NCBI GenBank assembly: GCA_025463865.1
Contig: JAODBH010000047.1
Span: 1 to 33,698 of the forward strand
DNA length: 33,698 nt
Origin: Actinomycetes bacterium
GTDB taxonomy: Bacteria; Actinomycetota; Acidimicrobiia; IMCC26256; Chersky-534
Direction: 5' to 3'
This document shows, in pieces, positions 1-8,146 of this stretch. The notes beneath the pieces are model-generated. The model was given only the letters and a program-made list of their open reading frames with translations, had not been told where the DNA came from and did no database searches. A program made the translations under genes and the position numbers. The first letter of the stretch is position 1. Every line of letters begins with the position of its first letter.

Positions 1-1342
1 CCATGACGAAGCGGCCGGCATCGAGCCGACGCTGGAAGTCGTACGACGCGTCGGAGATCTCCGACTGGAACCAGCCGCCCTCGATCGCTTCGATCACCCC
101 GTCCAGCATGGAGCCGGCGCCGAGGTCGACGAGGTACGTGAAGACGGCCTCAGCCTGCCGCTCCAGCTCGTCGGTCAGCTCCTCGACGAACCACGAGCCA
201 CCGAGCGGATCTGCCACGTTGACCACGCCGGTCTCATGCGCGACGACCTGTTGGGTCCTCAGCGCGATGCGGGCGGCCTTCTCCGTCGGGAGTGCGAGGG
301 CCTCGTCGAACGCGTCGGTGTGGAGGCTCTGCGTCCCGCCCAACACGGCAGCCATGGCCTCGATGGCAACCCGACCGATGTTGACCTCGGGCTGCTGCGC
401 GGTCAGGGAGACGCCGGCGGTCTGCGTGTGGAACCGAAGCTGCATGGAGCGGGGATCGCGGGCGCCGTAGCGGTCGCGCATCCACCGGGCCCAGATCCGG
501 CGGGCGGCGCGGTACTTCGCGATCTCCTCGAAGAAGTCGATGTGCGCGTTGAAGAAGAAGCTCAGCCGGGGCGCGAACTCGTCGACCTGCAGCCCGGCCC
601 GTACGCCGGATTCCACGTAGGCGAAGCCATTGGCGAGGGTGAACGCCAGCTCTTGGGCCGCCGTCGAGCCGGCCTCCCGAATGTGGTAGCCGGAGATCGA
701 CACCGGGTGCCAGCGCGGGAGCTCCGCGGACGCGAACCGGATCGTGTCGGTGACGAGCCGCATCGACGGCCGGGGCGGAAAGATGAACTCCTTCTGCGCC
801 TGGTACTCCTTGAGGATGTCGTTCTGAATCGTGCCGCCCAACAAGCTGCGCGGGACACCGGTCTTGTCGCCGACGGCGACGTACATCGCGAGGAGCGTGG
901 GCGCGGCCGAGTTGATCGTCATCGACGTCGTGACCGAGCCGAGGTCGATGCCGCCGAAGAGGATCTCCATGTCGGCGAGCGTGTCCACCGCCACGCCCGC
1001 GCGACCGACCTCACCGAGCGCAAGTGGGTGGTCTGAGTCCTGGCCGAGCAGCGTGGGCATGTCGAACGCGGTCGACAGACCCGTGCTTCCGGAGTCGAGG
1101 AGGTGCCGGAACCGCTGGTTCGTGTCTTCCGCGGTACCGAAGCCGGCGAACTGTCGCATCGTCCAGAGCTTCGACCGGTACATCGATGCGTACGGTCCTC
1201 GGGTGTACGGCCACTGTCCGGGGTGCTCGCCGTCGGCGGGGCCGTAGACGGGGTCGACCGCAACGCCGGACATCGTCGTGAACGCGCTATCGCGCAGCGG
1301 GGCCGCGTCGAACCCCTCTTGCCACGAGCGTTGACGGTCCAT
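1..1342 (-). CDS. icmA: Acyl-CoA mutase large (alpha) subunit, isobutyryl-CoA-mutase type, 5' part
   Basis: This open frame runs 447 codons from ATG at 1342 and leaves the window on the left, so the C-terminal part is missing. The start has a GGAGGA ribosome site about 6 bases upstream. The protein is the TIM-barrel, substrate-binding part of a B12-dependent methylmalonyl-CoA mutase family enzyme: [11 protein letters not shown] near residues 46-55, [15 protein letters not shown] at 61-75, [11 protein letters not shown] at 170-180 and SISGYH further on. Two positions decide specificity in this family. Methylmalonyl-CoA mutase has Tyr (in RQYAG) and Arg (in KEFMVR); here they are Phe65 and Gln183, the pair known from isobutyryl-CoA mutase IcmA. 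The likely reaction is therefore isobutyryl-/n-butyryl-CoA interconversion or a related branched acyl-CoA rearrangement. No small B12-binding subunit is visible. Family is certain; exact substrate is inference. Confidence 0.93.
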   Translation of the reverse strand, partial: MDRQRSWQEGFDAAPLRDSAFTTMSGVAVDPVYGPADGEHPGQWPYTRGPYASMYRSKLWTMRQFAGFGTAEDTNQRFRHLLDSGSTGLSTAFDMPTLLGQDSDHPLALGEVGRAGVAVDTLADMEILFGGIDLGSVTTSMTINSAAPTLLAMYVAVGDKTGVPRSLLGGTIQNDILKEYQAQKEFIFPPRPSMRLVTDTIRFASAELPRWHPVSISGYHIREAGSTAAQELAFTLANGFAYVESGVRAGLQVDEFAPRLSFFFNAHIDFFEEIAKYRAARRIWARWMRDRYGARDPRSMQLRFHTQTAGVSLTAQQPEVNIGRVAIEAMAAVLGGTQSLHTDAFDEALALPTEKAARIALRTQQVVAHETGVVNVADPLGGSWFVEELTDELERQAEAVFTYLVDLGAGSMLDGVIEAIEGGWFQSEISDASYDFQRRLDAGRFVM

Positions 1343-1386
1343 GCGATTCCTCCGAACGGCCGTTGCGCCGGGCGGGACGCCGCGAC

Positions 1387-1392
1387 ATAGTA
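1387..1392 (-). promoter_or_regulatory. Possible -10 element of the acyl-CoA mutase gene
   Basis: On the minus strand this reads TACTAT, four of six matches to the consensus -10, 45 bases before the mutase ATG. A TAGCAT lies just upstream of it on the same strand. No convincing -35 is seen, so this is tentative. Confidence 0.3.
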
Positions 1393-1520
1393 CATGCTAG
1401 GTAAGGACGTCTCTCCACTCTGCTCGACGTCTCGGGCGGACCCGATACAGGCATTTAACCGCACCTCCGGGGCCCCTTCGGCGCAGCCGTCGACCCCAAC
1501 GGTGTGAGGAGGATCCGAAC

Positions 1521-2588
1521 GTGAGCGAACGCCTGATCTCCGCCGATTCGCACGTCTCGATGTCGCACAAGCAGATCAAGTCGCACCTCGCGACGAGGCA
1601 CCATGCCAGCTACGACGTCGCCGCCGGTCGTTACGAGGCGAGCATGCAACACGCCACGGGCTCGGCGAACCGGGAGGGTGCGAAGCTCGTCGCCGAGAAC
1701 GCGGTGTTCCGGCGTCCCGGCTATTGGGATCCCGTCGAGCGCCTGAAGGACATGGACACCGACGGCGTCGAGGTCGAGGTGCTCTACAGCGAGGTCAGTG
1801 CGTTCCGCTACCTCTCGAACGTGCAGGGAGCCGTCGCCGAGTCGGTGCGTGGGTTCAACGACGCCCTCTGCGACTTCGCGCAGGCGGACCCGAAGCGGCT
1901 CATCGTCTCGTACCAGATCCCGATCCACGACATCGACGTCGCGGTGGCCGAAGTCACGCGGGTCGCCGCGCTCGGGGCCCGTTCCCTCCAGCTGCCGGTG
2001 TTCCCGGGCGAGCTCGGAGAGGCCGACTACCACGATCCTCGCTACGCGCCGCTGTTCGCGCTCATCGAGGAGACGGGCCTCCCGATCTGCTGTCACATCG
2101 GGTTGAAGATGAGCCTCGAGGATGTCGCTCGGCGCGATCCCACCCCCCAACGCGCCGTCATGGTGTCGATGACGCCACTGATGACGGCCGAGGCGCTCGG
2201 GATGTGGATCATGGGAGGCGTCTTCGAGAAGTTCCCACGGCTCAAGGTCGTCTTCGTGGAGCCGGGTCTCCTGTGGGTCGCATGGTGGCTCGAGATCGTG
2301 GACGACATGGCGAAGCGGCAGGGCTACGAGTACCCCGCGCTCCGTCATCTCCCGAGCTTCTACTTCCACCGCAACGTGTCGCTGTCGTTCATCGACGAGC
2401 GGCTCGGACTGGAACGCGTACGCGACGTGCTCGGGGTGGAGAACCTCCTGTGGTCGACCGACTTCCCGCACCCGGTGACGAGTTGGCCCAATTCCCGCAC
2501 GATCGTCGAGGAGCAGTTCGCCGACATCCCGGCGCCCGAGCGGGAGCTCATGCTCTCGGGCAACGCGCTGCGGGTTTGGGGTTTGTAG
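1521..2588 (+). CDS. Amidohydrolase-2 family metal-dependent hydrolase
   Basis: This 355-residue protein belongs to the amidohydrolase-2 (ACMSD-like) TIM-barrel family, which hydrolyses or decarboxylates ring-cleavage and other carboxylated intermediates. The N-terminus carries the family's ISADSHV strand with the first metal-ligand candidate His11. GLPICCHIGLKM supplies the mid-barrel His, and LLWSTDFPHP near the end supplies the typical Asp. The second histidine of a classical HxH motif is not present, as in many members with a DSHV start, so the metal site may be mononuclear. GTG at 1521 is chosen because GAGGAGGAT sits just upstream. It is divergent from the acyl-CoA mutase and convergent with a TetR gene whose stop lies 3 bases away. 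Proteins of this type are common in actinobacterial catabolic clusters; the substrate is unknown. Confidence 0.88.
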   Translation: MSERLISADSHVSMSHKQIKSHLATRHHASYDVAAGRYEASMQHATGSANREGAKLVAENAVFRRPGYWDPVERLKDMDTDGVEVEVLYSEVSAFRYLSNVQGAVAESVRGFNDALCDFAQADPKRLIVSYQIPIHDIDVAVAEVTRVAALGARSLQLPVFPGELGEADYHDPRYAPLFALIEETGLPICCHIGLKMSLEDVARRDPTPQRAVMVSMTPLMTAEALGMWIMGGVFEKFPRLKVVFVEPGLLWVAWWLEIVDDMAKRQGYEYPALRHLPSFYFHRNVSLSFIDERLGLERVRDVLGVENLLWSTDFPHPVTSWPNSRTIVEEQFADIPAPERELMLSGNALRVWGL

Positions 2589-2591
2589 GCC

Positions 2592-3323
2592 TCAGCGCTT
2601 GAGCTGAGGCGCCGACTCCGTCGCGGCGAGCCCGCGGAGGAAGAGCTTCAACGCTTCGGGTCCCGGGGCGCGGTATCCCTCGGTCGGCACCGAGCGGGAG
2701 AACTGCTGGCTCAGGGCGAAGCCGCGCAGTCCGTGGAAGAGGGCATCGATCGCGGCCTTGTTGGGCCTCCCGCCGATCGCTTCGGCGAGGAGCCGACGGA
2801 CGTGCACCTCGGACTTCGCGGCGTGTTCCGCGACCTCGGCCATCACGTCGGCCGAGGTGTTCGGGTCGTGCTGGAGGTTGAGGACGATCTGGAGACGGAC
2901 GAGGAAGGTCGGGCCGTCGTAGTGGGGCCCGAGGATGCGGTAGAGCGACGTGATCCGTCGCTCCATCGTGTCGCCCTCGACGTTGGCGTTCTGCACGGCG
3001 TCCAAGAACCGACGGTCGAGCTCCTTCACCACCGCGAGCAGCAGCGCCTCCCGGGTTCCGAAGTGGTACTGCAACGCGCCCCAGCTCACGTTGGCCCGGC
3101 GGGCGATCTCATTCGTGCTCGACCGGTAGAACCCGACTTCGAGGATGGACGCGATCGCGGCGTCGATGATCTGGGTCCGACCGCTCACCTCGTCGCCACC
3201 GCCCGCTTTCCGTCGCCGGCGACTTCGGTCGTGGGGTGTGGCTACGCCGCTCGGGCTCATGTCGGAGGCTCTTCCATCGTCGACGACTCCTGCACGATAC
3301 GGCGTCCGCACCGCGAGGTTCAC
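2592..3323 (-). CDS. TetR-family transcriptional regulator
   Basis: The 243-residue protein has a TetR helix-turn-helix (IIDAAIASILEVGFYRSS followed by IARRANVSWGALQYHF) after an Arg-rich N-terminal stretch of about 45 residues, then an all-helical ligand domain. The frame opens with GTG at 3323, which overlaps the lyase stop in a 4-base GTGA, matching the other junctions of this operon. An ATG at 3260 is the main alternative and would shorten the basic arm; neither has a strong ribosome site. As the last gene of the operon running from 7307, it probably represses the operon and responds to its CoA-ester or acid substrate. That regulatory role is inference. Confidence 0.88.
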   Translation of the reverse strand: MNLAVRTPYRAGVVDDGRASDMSPSGVATPHDRSRRRRKAGGGDEVSGRTQIIDAAIASILEVGFYRSSTNEIARRANVSWGALQYHFGTREALLLAVVKELDRRFLDAVQNANVEGDTMERRITSLYRILGPHYDGPTFLVRLQIVLNLQHDPNTSADVMAEVAEHAAKSEVHVRRLLAEAIGGRPNKAAIDALFHGLRGFALSQQFSRSVPTEGYRAPGPEALKLFLRGLAATESAPQLKR

Positions 3324-4486
3324 AACGGACGTTGCAGGATCACTCCGGTCCGGCTGGCGGCGACGAGCGCGGTCCGAGGACCGTCGAGCTGGTTCACCGC
3401 GGTGCCCCGCAGTTGACGAACGGCTTCGACGGTGAGATTCAGGCCGTGGATGTAGCCCTCACCGATGAGGCCGCCGTTGGTGTTGCAAGGGAGGCTGCCG
3501 GCGGGTGAGATCTGCCCGTCGGCGATGAAGTCCTTCGCTTCGCCGAAGCCGCAGAAGCCGAGCGCCTCGAGCTGCATCAGGAACACCGGCGTGAACGCGT
3601 CGTAGATCATCGCGACGTCGATGTCCGATCGGGTGAAGCCACCGCCGAAGAGCTGGGTTGCGAGCGCCACCGATCCCTCCATCACCTCGAGGTTCGGGCG
3701 GTAGTGGTCGCTCGCGATCTCCTCCCCGAAGAGCCCGGCGTTCCCGGCTGCGGCGATCTCGATCGGCGCAACGGTGTCCTGCGCCCGGTCACTCGCGGTG
3801 ATGACGATGGCGACCGCGCCGTCGGTCTCCTGGCAGCAATCGAACAGTCGAATGGCGGGCTCGGCGATCCAGCGCGACGACTGATGGTCCTCGAGGGTGA
3901 TGGGCCTGCCGTAGAAGTGCGCATTGGGATTCGTGGCGGCGTAGTCGCGGAGTTGCACGACGGCGCGCCCGAAGTCGGCGCTCGTCACACCGAACGCGTG
4001 CATGTAACGGGTCGCGTTGAGGGCCATCCACGATGCCGGGGTCAGAACGCCGAACGGTGAGCACCACTGGCTGGCGGTCGAGCCCGAGTGGGCCGACGTG
4101 GGGCGGGTGCTGACCTTCGCGCGTCCGAATCGCTCGCCGGAGCGCGCTTTGATAGCCCGGTAGGCGACGACGACCCGCGCCGCGCCGCCTGCGACCGCCG
4201 CTGCGGCATGCAGGAGCACGCCCTGCGAACCGCCACCTCCGTACGGGACTCGACTCGACCAACGGACCTCGGGTGTGCCCAGCGCGCGGACGAGCTCGGT
4301 CTCTTCGACCGGATCGATGGTGTAGCTGACGAAGCCGTCGACGTCGTCGGTGGTCAGGCCCGCGTCGAGCAGGGCCGCGACGATGGCCTCGCTCGCGAGC
4401 TGCGTCTCGCTTCGGCCCGCGGCCTTGGAGAACTCGGTCTGGCCGATGCCGACGATGGCGGCGGCGCCGCCGAGGCCCGCGCTCAT
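3320..4486 (-). CDS. Thiolase-fold lyase/retro-aldolase, Ltp2-like (lipid-transfer-protein thiolase family)
   Basis: This 388-residue protein has the thiolase fold of the SCP-x/Ltp group: AAIVGIGQTEFSK at the start, a Gly-rich helix start at 82-90 (YGGGGSQGV), and CNTNGGLIGEGYIHGLN near 334-350. A true thiolase has its nucleophilic Cys in the Gly-rich segment; here that position is Gly/Ser, so Claisen chemistry is unlikely. Instead Tyr295 (IYDAFTP) and Tyr345 (GEGYIHG) match, in context and almost in number, the two tyrosines reported for the steroid side-chain retro-aldolase Ltp2. The likely reaction is carbon-carbon cleavage of a beta-hydroxyacyl-CoA. ATG at 4486 overlaps the DUF35 stop (ATGA), fitting translational coupling with the protein that in Ltp2-type systems is its partner. 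The 388-residue length is normal. Thiolase-superfamily membership is certain; lyase function is inferred. Confidence 0.88.
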   Translation of the reverse strand: MSAGLGGAAAIVGIGQTEFSKAAGRSETQLASEAIVAALLDAGLTTDDVDGFVSYTIDPVEETELVRALGTPEVRWSSRVPYGGGGSQGVLLHAAAAVAGGAARVVVAYRAIKARSGERFGRAKVSTRPTSAHSGSTASQWCSPFGVLTPASWMALNATRYMHAFGVTSADFGRAVVQLRDYAATNPNAHFYGRPITLEDHQSSRWIAEPAIRLFDCCQETDGAVAIVITASDRAQDTVAPIEIAAAGNAGLFGEEIASDHYRPNLEVMEGSVALATQLFGGGFTRSDIDVAMIYDAFTPVFLMQLEALGFCGFGEAKDFIADGQISPAGSLPCNTNGGLIGEGYIHGLNLTVEAVRQLRGTAVNQLDGPRTALVAASRTGVILQRPL

Positions 4487-4887
4487 GTCGACGATCCCAT
4501 CGGTTCGAACACCGGCACGGCCATCCCGGCCTCGGTCTCGTCGAAGGTCACCCGGACCGGCATGTCGATGTGGACGTCGCCGGGTTCGACGCCGACGAGG
4601 TTCGACAACAAGCGCACCCCCTCGTCCAGGTCCACGAGCACCGCGATCACCGGATACGAGAAGGCGGGATGCTGCGGGTGGTGGAGGATCGCGTAGCTGT
4701 AGACGGTGCCGGTGCCCGCCAACTCGACGAGCTCGTGCTCGATCGAATGGCAGTACGGGCACATCGGCCGCGGCGGATGGCGCAACTGCCCGCACCCGCT
4801 GCACTGCTGGGAGACGAGTCGCCCGTCGTGCGCCGCTTCCCAGAAGCCCCGGTTGTCGTCGGTGATGGTGGGTGCCGGGCGGGTCAT
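4483..4887 (-). CDS. DUF35/OB-fold protein with zinc ribbon, partner of the thiolase-fold lyase
   Basis: This 134-residue protein has an N-terminal rubredoxin-like zinc ribbon (Cys29, Cys32, Cys43 and Cys46, as CSGC then CPYC) followed by an OB-fold with the typical G-TVYSYAILHHPQHPAF strand pair. DUF35 proteins bind thiolase-fold enzymes and hold or channel the CoA ester; Ltp2 works with the DUF35 domain of ChsH2. Here the protein stands alone rather than fused to a MaoC hydratase. ATG at 4887 overlaps the stop of the CoA-transferase (ATGA), and its own stop overlaps the lyase ATG (ATGA), so the three are tightly coupled. A longer upstream frame exists but lies inside the CoA-transferase gene and is rejected. 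Confidence 0.92.
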   Translation of the reverse strand: MTRPAPTITDDNRGFWEAAHDGRLVSQQCSGCGQLRHPPRPMCPYCHSIEHELVELAGTGTVYSYAILHHPQHPAFSYPVIAVLVDLDEGVRLLSNLVGVEPGDVHIDMPVRVTFDETEAGMAVPVFEPMGSST

Positions 4888-7307
4888 GTCCTGACGGCCG
4901 CGTCGAGGACCGCGCGGTCCGCAGCGAGCGCGTCGACCTCCGCGCCCGTGTAGCCGTGCTCGACCAGGATCTCGCGGGTGTGCTCGCCGCACATGCACGG
5001 CCCGCGTTGGACGATTCCGGGTGTGGCGGAGAGATTCACGAGGAGCCCCGGATCCTCGAACCGTCCCACGCTGCCGGCGTGCGTCTCGGCGACGAGTTGA
5101 CTCGCGCGCGCCTGAGGGTCGTCGAACACCGTCCGACAGAACTCCTCGTCCACGACCTCGGCCGGCACGCCGGCGCTGTTGAGTGCCTCACACCATTGCG
5201 CGGCCGGTTGCTCTGCCAGTCTCGACTCGAGGATGGCCGCGATCTTCTCCGGGCTTTCGAACCCGATCGACTCCTCGCCGAGCACGGTGGCGAGGGAGGT
5301 CCGGTGCTCGGGACGCACCGCGGCGACGAACACCCATTTGCCGTCGGCGCATTCGTAGAGGCGGTAGAAGGTGGACAGGCCGTACTGATCGGCGTCGGCG
5401 TGGTTCCAAGGTGCCGGCGAGCCGTCGGGATGGATCCACGCGTACGACGTGTGCAGCAGCTGCGCGTTCACGATGGAGGTGCTGACCTCCTGTCCCTCAC
5501 CCGTGCGGTCGCGGTGGTACAGCGCTGCGGTGATCGCGATTGCCGCGAGCATCGCGTTGCCGGTGTCTCCCATCCCGGAGCGACTCCAGGCCGGAGGGTT
5601 GCCGGCGTCGCAGGCGCCGTCTTCCCATTCGACGCCCGCGAGCGCGCCGGCGGTTTGATCGGTGCCGGGAAGGTCGGACCGGGGCCCCTTCTCGTAGCCG
5701 CGCGTGTTGCAGTACACGAGGCGGGGATACCGCTCACGGAGGGCCTCGTAGTCGATCCCCAGACGGGCTGCCGCTCCCGGGCGCCAATTCGTCGTCACGA
5801 CGTCGGCGCGTTCGATGAGCCGTTCGAGCACCTCTCTCCCCGATGCGCGCTTGAGGTTGACGGCGATGCTGCGCTTGCCGCGGTTCGTCCCGAGGCCCAT
5901 GTGGGTCCCAGCCCAATACGTGTCGTGCATCGAGTGGACCTTGATCACGTCGGCGCCGAGGTCGGCGAGCACCCGGCCCGCGAACGGACCAGCGACACCG
6001 AGACCCAGGTCGAGGACCCGCACGCCCTCCAGCGGGTGGGCGAGCTCCCCCCGGCGCGGGCGGGTCCGCGGCGTGCCGGCCTGCGGAGCGGTCGCGTCGG
6101 CGAGGATGCTCTCGGTGTGCTCGCCCGGCCGCGGGGCTGGGCCCGCGACCCTGCCGGGTGCCGCCGAGAACTCGAGCACCGAGCCGACGTGCCGTATGCG
6201 TCCGACCTCTGGATCGTCGACCTCGGCGACGCAGCCGTCTGCGAGGAACGCCTGGTCGGCGAGCGCCTCGCCCGGCGAGCGCACGAGGGCGACTCCGACG
6301 CCCGCCGCGGCCCCGGCCTCGACCCACGCGTCCGACGGAAACTTTCGGAACGCCTCGCTCAGAAGGGGCTGCAGGAACATTCCGGTCAACATCCCGTCGG
6401 GCTCCATCGAGATCCGATCGGGATCGTCCCGGTACGCGGTGTCGAGGTTCACGGCCCCGAGCTCGTCGCCCTCGGCTGAAGCCAGGACCCAGCTCGGGCG
6501 AAGCGTCCAGTGGTGGACCCATCGGCCGTCGGAACACTCGAAGAGTCCTTCGATCGAGCGCGAGTCGACGGGCCACATCCAATACAGCGGAGCGTCCGGA
6601 TGCTCCACTCGCTGCCAGTTCAGGCACACCGCGGCGAGCGCTCCTTGCAGGAGCGAGGTCTCCACCCACTGGCCCGAGCCCGTGACCTCGCGCGCCCGCA
6701 ACGCCGCGGCGATCCCCAGCGTGGCGAAGTACATGGCACCGATGCTCGGCCAAGGGGTTCTCGGGAACGTGGGGCCGGAGCGCTTCGCGCCACGTACGAC
6801 GTCGTCGGGGGCGTCGAAGTCGGGCTCAGGCCCCGGGCGACCGGCGATGTACTCCATCGCGGTACCGCGTCGTCCCTTGTGGTCGTAGAGCAGGCCGGTG
6901 CGCGCGGCGACGAGGGCGTCGTAGCCGGGACGGTCGCGGTCGCGCCCGAGCCGTCCGTACCCGGTGATGGAGCACGTGATGAGCGCGGGGTTCGCCGCTG
7001 CCAGCGTGGCGTGGTCGATACCGAGACGGTTCGACGTCCCTGGGGAGAAGCTTTCGACGACGATGTCGGCCATGCTCGCGAGCGACCGGAACGCGGCGAG
7101 GCCATCCTCGTTCTGCAGATCGATGTGCGCACTCTGCTTGCCCCGGTTCCAGACGCGGGAGCCGCTGTGGGGAGCGAACGACTCATGGTGGGGAGAATCG
7201 ACCCGCGTGACGAGCGCGCCGTTGTCGGCGAGGTGCATCGCCGTCATCGGGCCCGCGACTCCGGTCGAGAGGTCGAGGACACGCAGACCGTCGAAGACAC
7301 CCGCCAT
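4884..7307 (-). CDS. Tandem class III (CaiB/BaiF) CoA-transferase, two fused domains
   Basis: The 807-residue protein is two CaiB/BaiF domains in one chain: residues about 3-395 (GVFDGLRVLDLSTGVAGP) and about 424-790 (HPLEGVRVLDLGLGVAGP), joined by a Pro/Arg-rich linker. Each half keeps the RPGYD/LPGTD-type catalytic aspartate (Asp130 and Asp550) that forms the acyl-aspartyl intermediate in formyl-CoA transferase relatives. Ordinary members are about 400 residues and act as intertwined dimers, so the fusion gives a built-in pseudo-dimer. The reaction is transfer of CoA between acids, probably activating the substrate later cleaved by the downstream lyase. ATG at 7307 has GGAAGG upstream; a GTG at 7343 in the same frame has no ribosome site. 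First gene of the four-gene minus-strand operon. Substrate unknown; bile-acid-, carnitine- or steroid-like acids are possibilities. Confidence 0.93.
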   Translation of the reverse strand: MAGVFDGLRVLDLSTGVAGPMTAMHLADNGALVTRVDSPHHESFAPHSGSRVWNRGKQSAHIDLQNEDGLAAFRSLASMADIVVESFSPGTSNRLGIDHATLAAANPALITCSITGYGRLGRDRDRPGYDALVAARTGLLYDHKGRRGTAMEYIAGRPGPEPDFDAPDDVVRGAKRSGPTFPRTPWPSIGAMYFATLGIAAALRAREVTGSGQWVETSLLQGALAAVCLNWQRVEHPDAPLYWMWPVDSRSIEGLFECSDGRWVHHWTLRPSWVLASAEGDELGAVNLDTAYRDDPDRISMEPDGMLTGMFLQPLLSEAFRKFPSDAWVEAGAAAGVGVALVRSPGEALADQAFLADGCVAEVDDPEVGRIRHVGSVLEFSAAPGRVAGPAPRPGEHTESILADATAPQAGTPRTRPRRGELAHPLEGVRVLDLGLGVAGPFAGRVLADLGADVIKVHSMHDTYWAGTHMGLGTNRGKRSIAVNLKRASGREVLERLIERADVVTTNWRPGAAARLGIDYEALRERYPRLVYCNTRGYEKGPRSDLPGTDQTAGALAGVEWEDGACDAGNPPAWSRSGMGDTGNAMLAAIAITAALYHRDRTGEGQEVSTSIVNAQLLHTSYAWIHPDGSPAPWNHADADQYGLSTFYRLYECADGKWVFVAAVRPEHRTSLATVLGEESIGFESPEKIAAILESRLAEQPAAQWCEALNSAGVPAEVVDEEFCRTVFDDPQARASQLVAETHAGSVGRFEDPGLLVNLSATPGIVQRGPCMCGEHTREILVEHGYTGAEVDALAADRAVLDAAVRT

Positions 7308-7355
7308 CGCTTCCCCGCCTTCCAAGGTCTTCTCGGACGGCACTTAGCGTAGCAG

Positions 7356-7373
7356 TCACTATGTGAGCGTCAC
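7356..7373. promoter_or_regulatory. Overlapping dyad, candidate operator of the CoA-transferase operon
   Basis: TCAC, GTGA and TCAC alternate with 3-base spacers, giving two overlapping 4+4 bp palindromes (TCACtatGTGA and GTGAgcgTCAC). The site lies 49-66 bases upstream of the CoA-transferase ATG, in the shared promoter region with the SnoaL-like gene. The TetR protein at the operon's end is the natural candidate to bind it; this is inference. Confidence 0.35.
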
Positions 7374-7572
7374 AGGCCCGCTCCAGGCTCACCGATGAGC
7401 ACGTGGACGGGCAGCCCATCCCGACATCCCCGTCTCGCCCCGTCCGATCGGGTGACGCGTATGTTGGACATCGCGAGCGAGCCGCGAGCTCCCGCGCCTG
7501 TATTCCGCGCGAGTCCCCCGGCGGTCGGAACGCCGGCGACGGCGCTCTCAGACAGAAGGTCGGTGAACTTCG

Positions 7573-7986
7573 GTGGATGACCTCGAGGCGATCAAGCAGC
7601 TGAAGGCTCGGTACTTCCGGACGATGGACGGCAAGGACTGGGACGGGATGCGTGGGCTCTTCACCGACGGCGTCGTGATGGATACGACCGAGTCCGGAGG
7701 TGGTGTGATCGCCGGGGCGGACACGTTCATGGCGTTCCTCAGCGAGACCCTGGCGGGCGCGGTCACGGTGCACCACGGGCACATGCCCGAGATCACCGTC
7801 ACCTCGCCCACCACCGCGACCGGCATATGGGCCATGGAGGACATGATCCGCTGGCCCGACGGATCGACGATGCACGGCTACGGCCACTACCACGAGACCT
7901 ACGAGCAGTCTGGAGGGTCGTGGCGCATCGCGTCGTCGACGCTGACCCGACTGCGCATGGACTTCACCGGCGCGGATGACGCGTGA
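7573..7986 (+). CDS. SnoaL-like (NTF2-fold) small protein
   Basis: The 137-residue protein has the cone-shaped SnoaL/NTF2 fold signature: an N-terminal helix IKQLKARYFRTMDGKDWDGMRGLF, then strands VTVHHGHMPEITV, ATGIWAMEDMIRWPDG and GYGHYHETYEQSGGSWRIAS. Members of this group are isomerases, cyclases, dehydratases or hydroxysteroid-type enzymes acting on small hydrophobic compounds, and are frequent in actinobacterial steroid and aromatic catabolism loci. The start GTG at 7573 has a distant AGAAGG. It is divergent from the CoA-transferase operon and shares a 265 bp promoter region with it, suggesting joint regulation. Catalytic activity cannot be assigned. Confidence 0.85.
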   Translation: MDDLEAIKQLKARYFRTMDGKDWDGMRGLFTDGVVMDTTESGGGVIAGADTFMAFLSETLAGAVTVHHGHMPEITVTSPTTATGIWAMEDMIRWPDGSTMHGYGHYHETYEQSGGSWRIASSTLTRLRMDFTGADDA

Positions 7987-8068
7987 CGAGCGGACGCTCC
8001 CTGCGGGAGGCGTGGGTGATGCCGGGCAAGGAGGGGTCGGAGCGCCGTGCTCACGGTGAGCCAACGCG

Positions 8069-8094
8069 GAGAGGGCCCCGACCGGGGCCCTCTC
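8069..8094. terminator. Hairpin terminator between convergent genes
   Basis: An 11 bp perfect stem (GAGAGGGCCCC / GGGGCCCTCTC) with a 4-base GACC loop. It lies between the SnoaL gene and the convergent secreted-protein gene, so it can serve both strands. There is no long T tract, as is usual in high-GC actinobacteria. Confidence 0.75.
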
Positions 8095-8146
8095 CCTCGT
8101 ATCTAGGGAATCCGGAGATCGGCGTGGTGAAGCCGATCAGCCGCCC

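Noticed and set aside
3320-4804. Longer 494-residue form of the thiolase-fold protein
   Set aside because: The extra N-terminus is a shadow of the DUF35 gene; the ATG at 4486 gives a standard N-terminus and the same 4-base overlap as the other junctions.
4872-6479. 535-codon plus-strand open frame
   Set aside because: It is antisense to the CoA-transferase gene, Arg/Gly/Asp-rich with no family features, and has no ribosome site. Long antisense frames are normal at this GC content.
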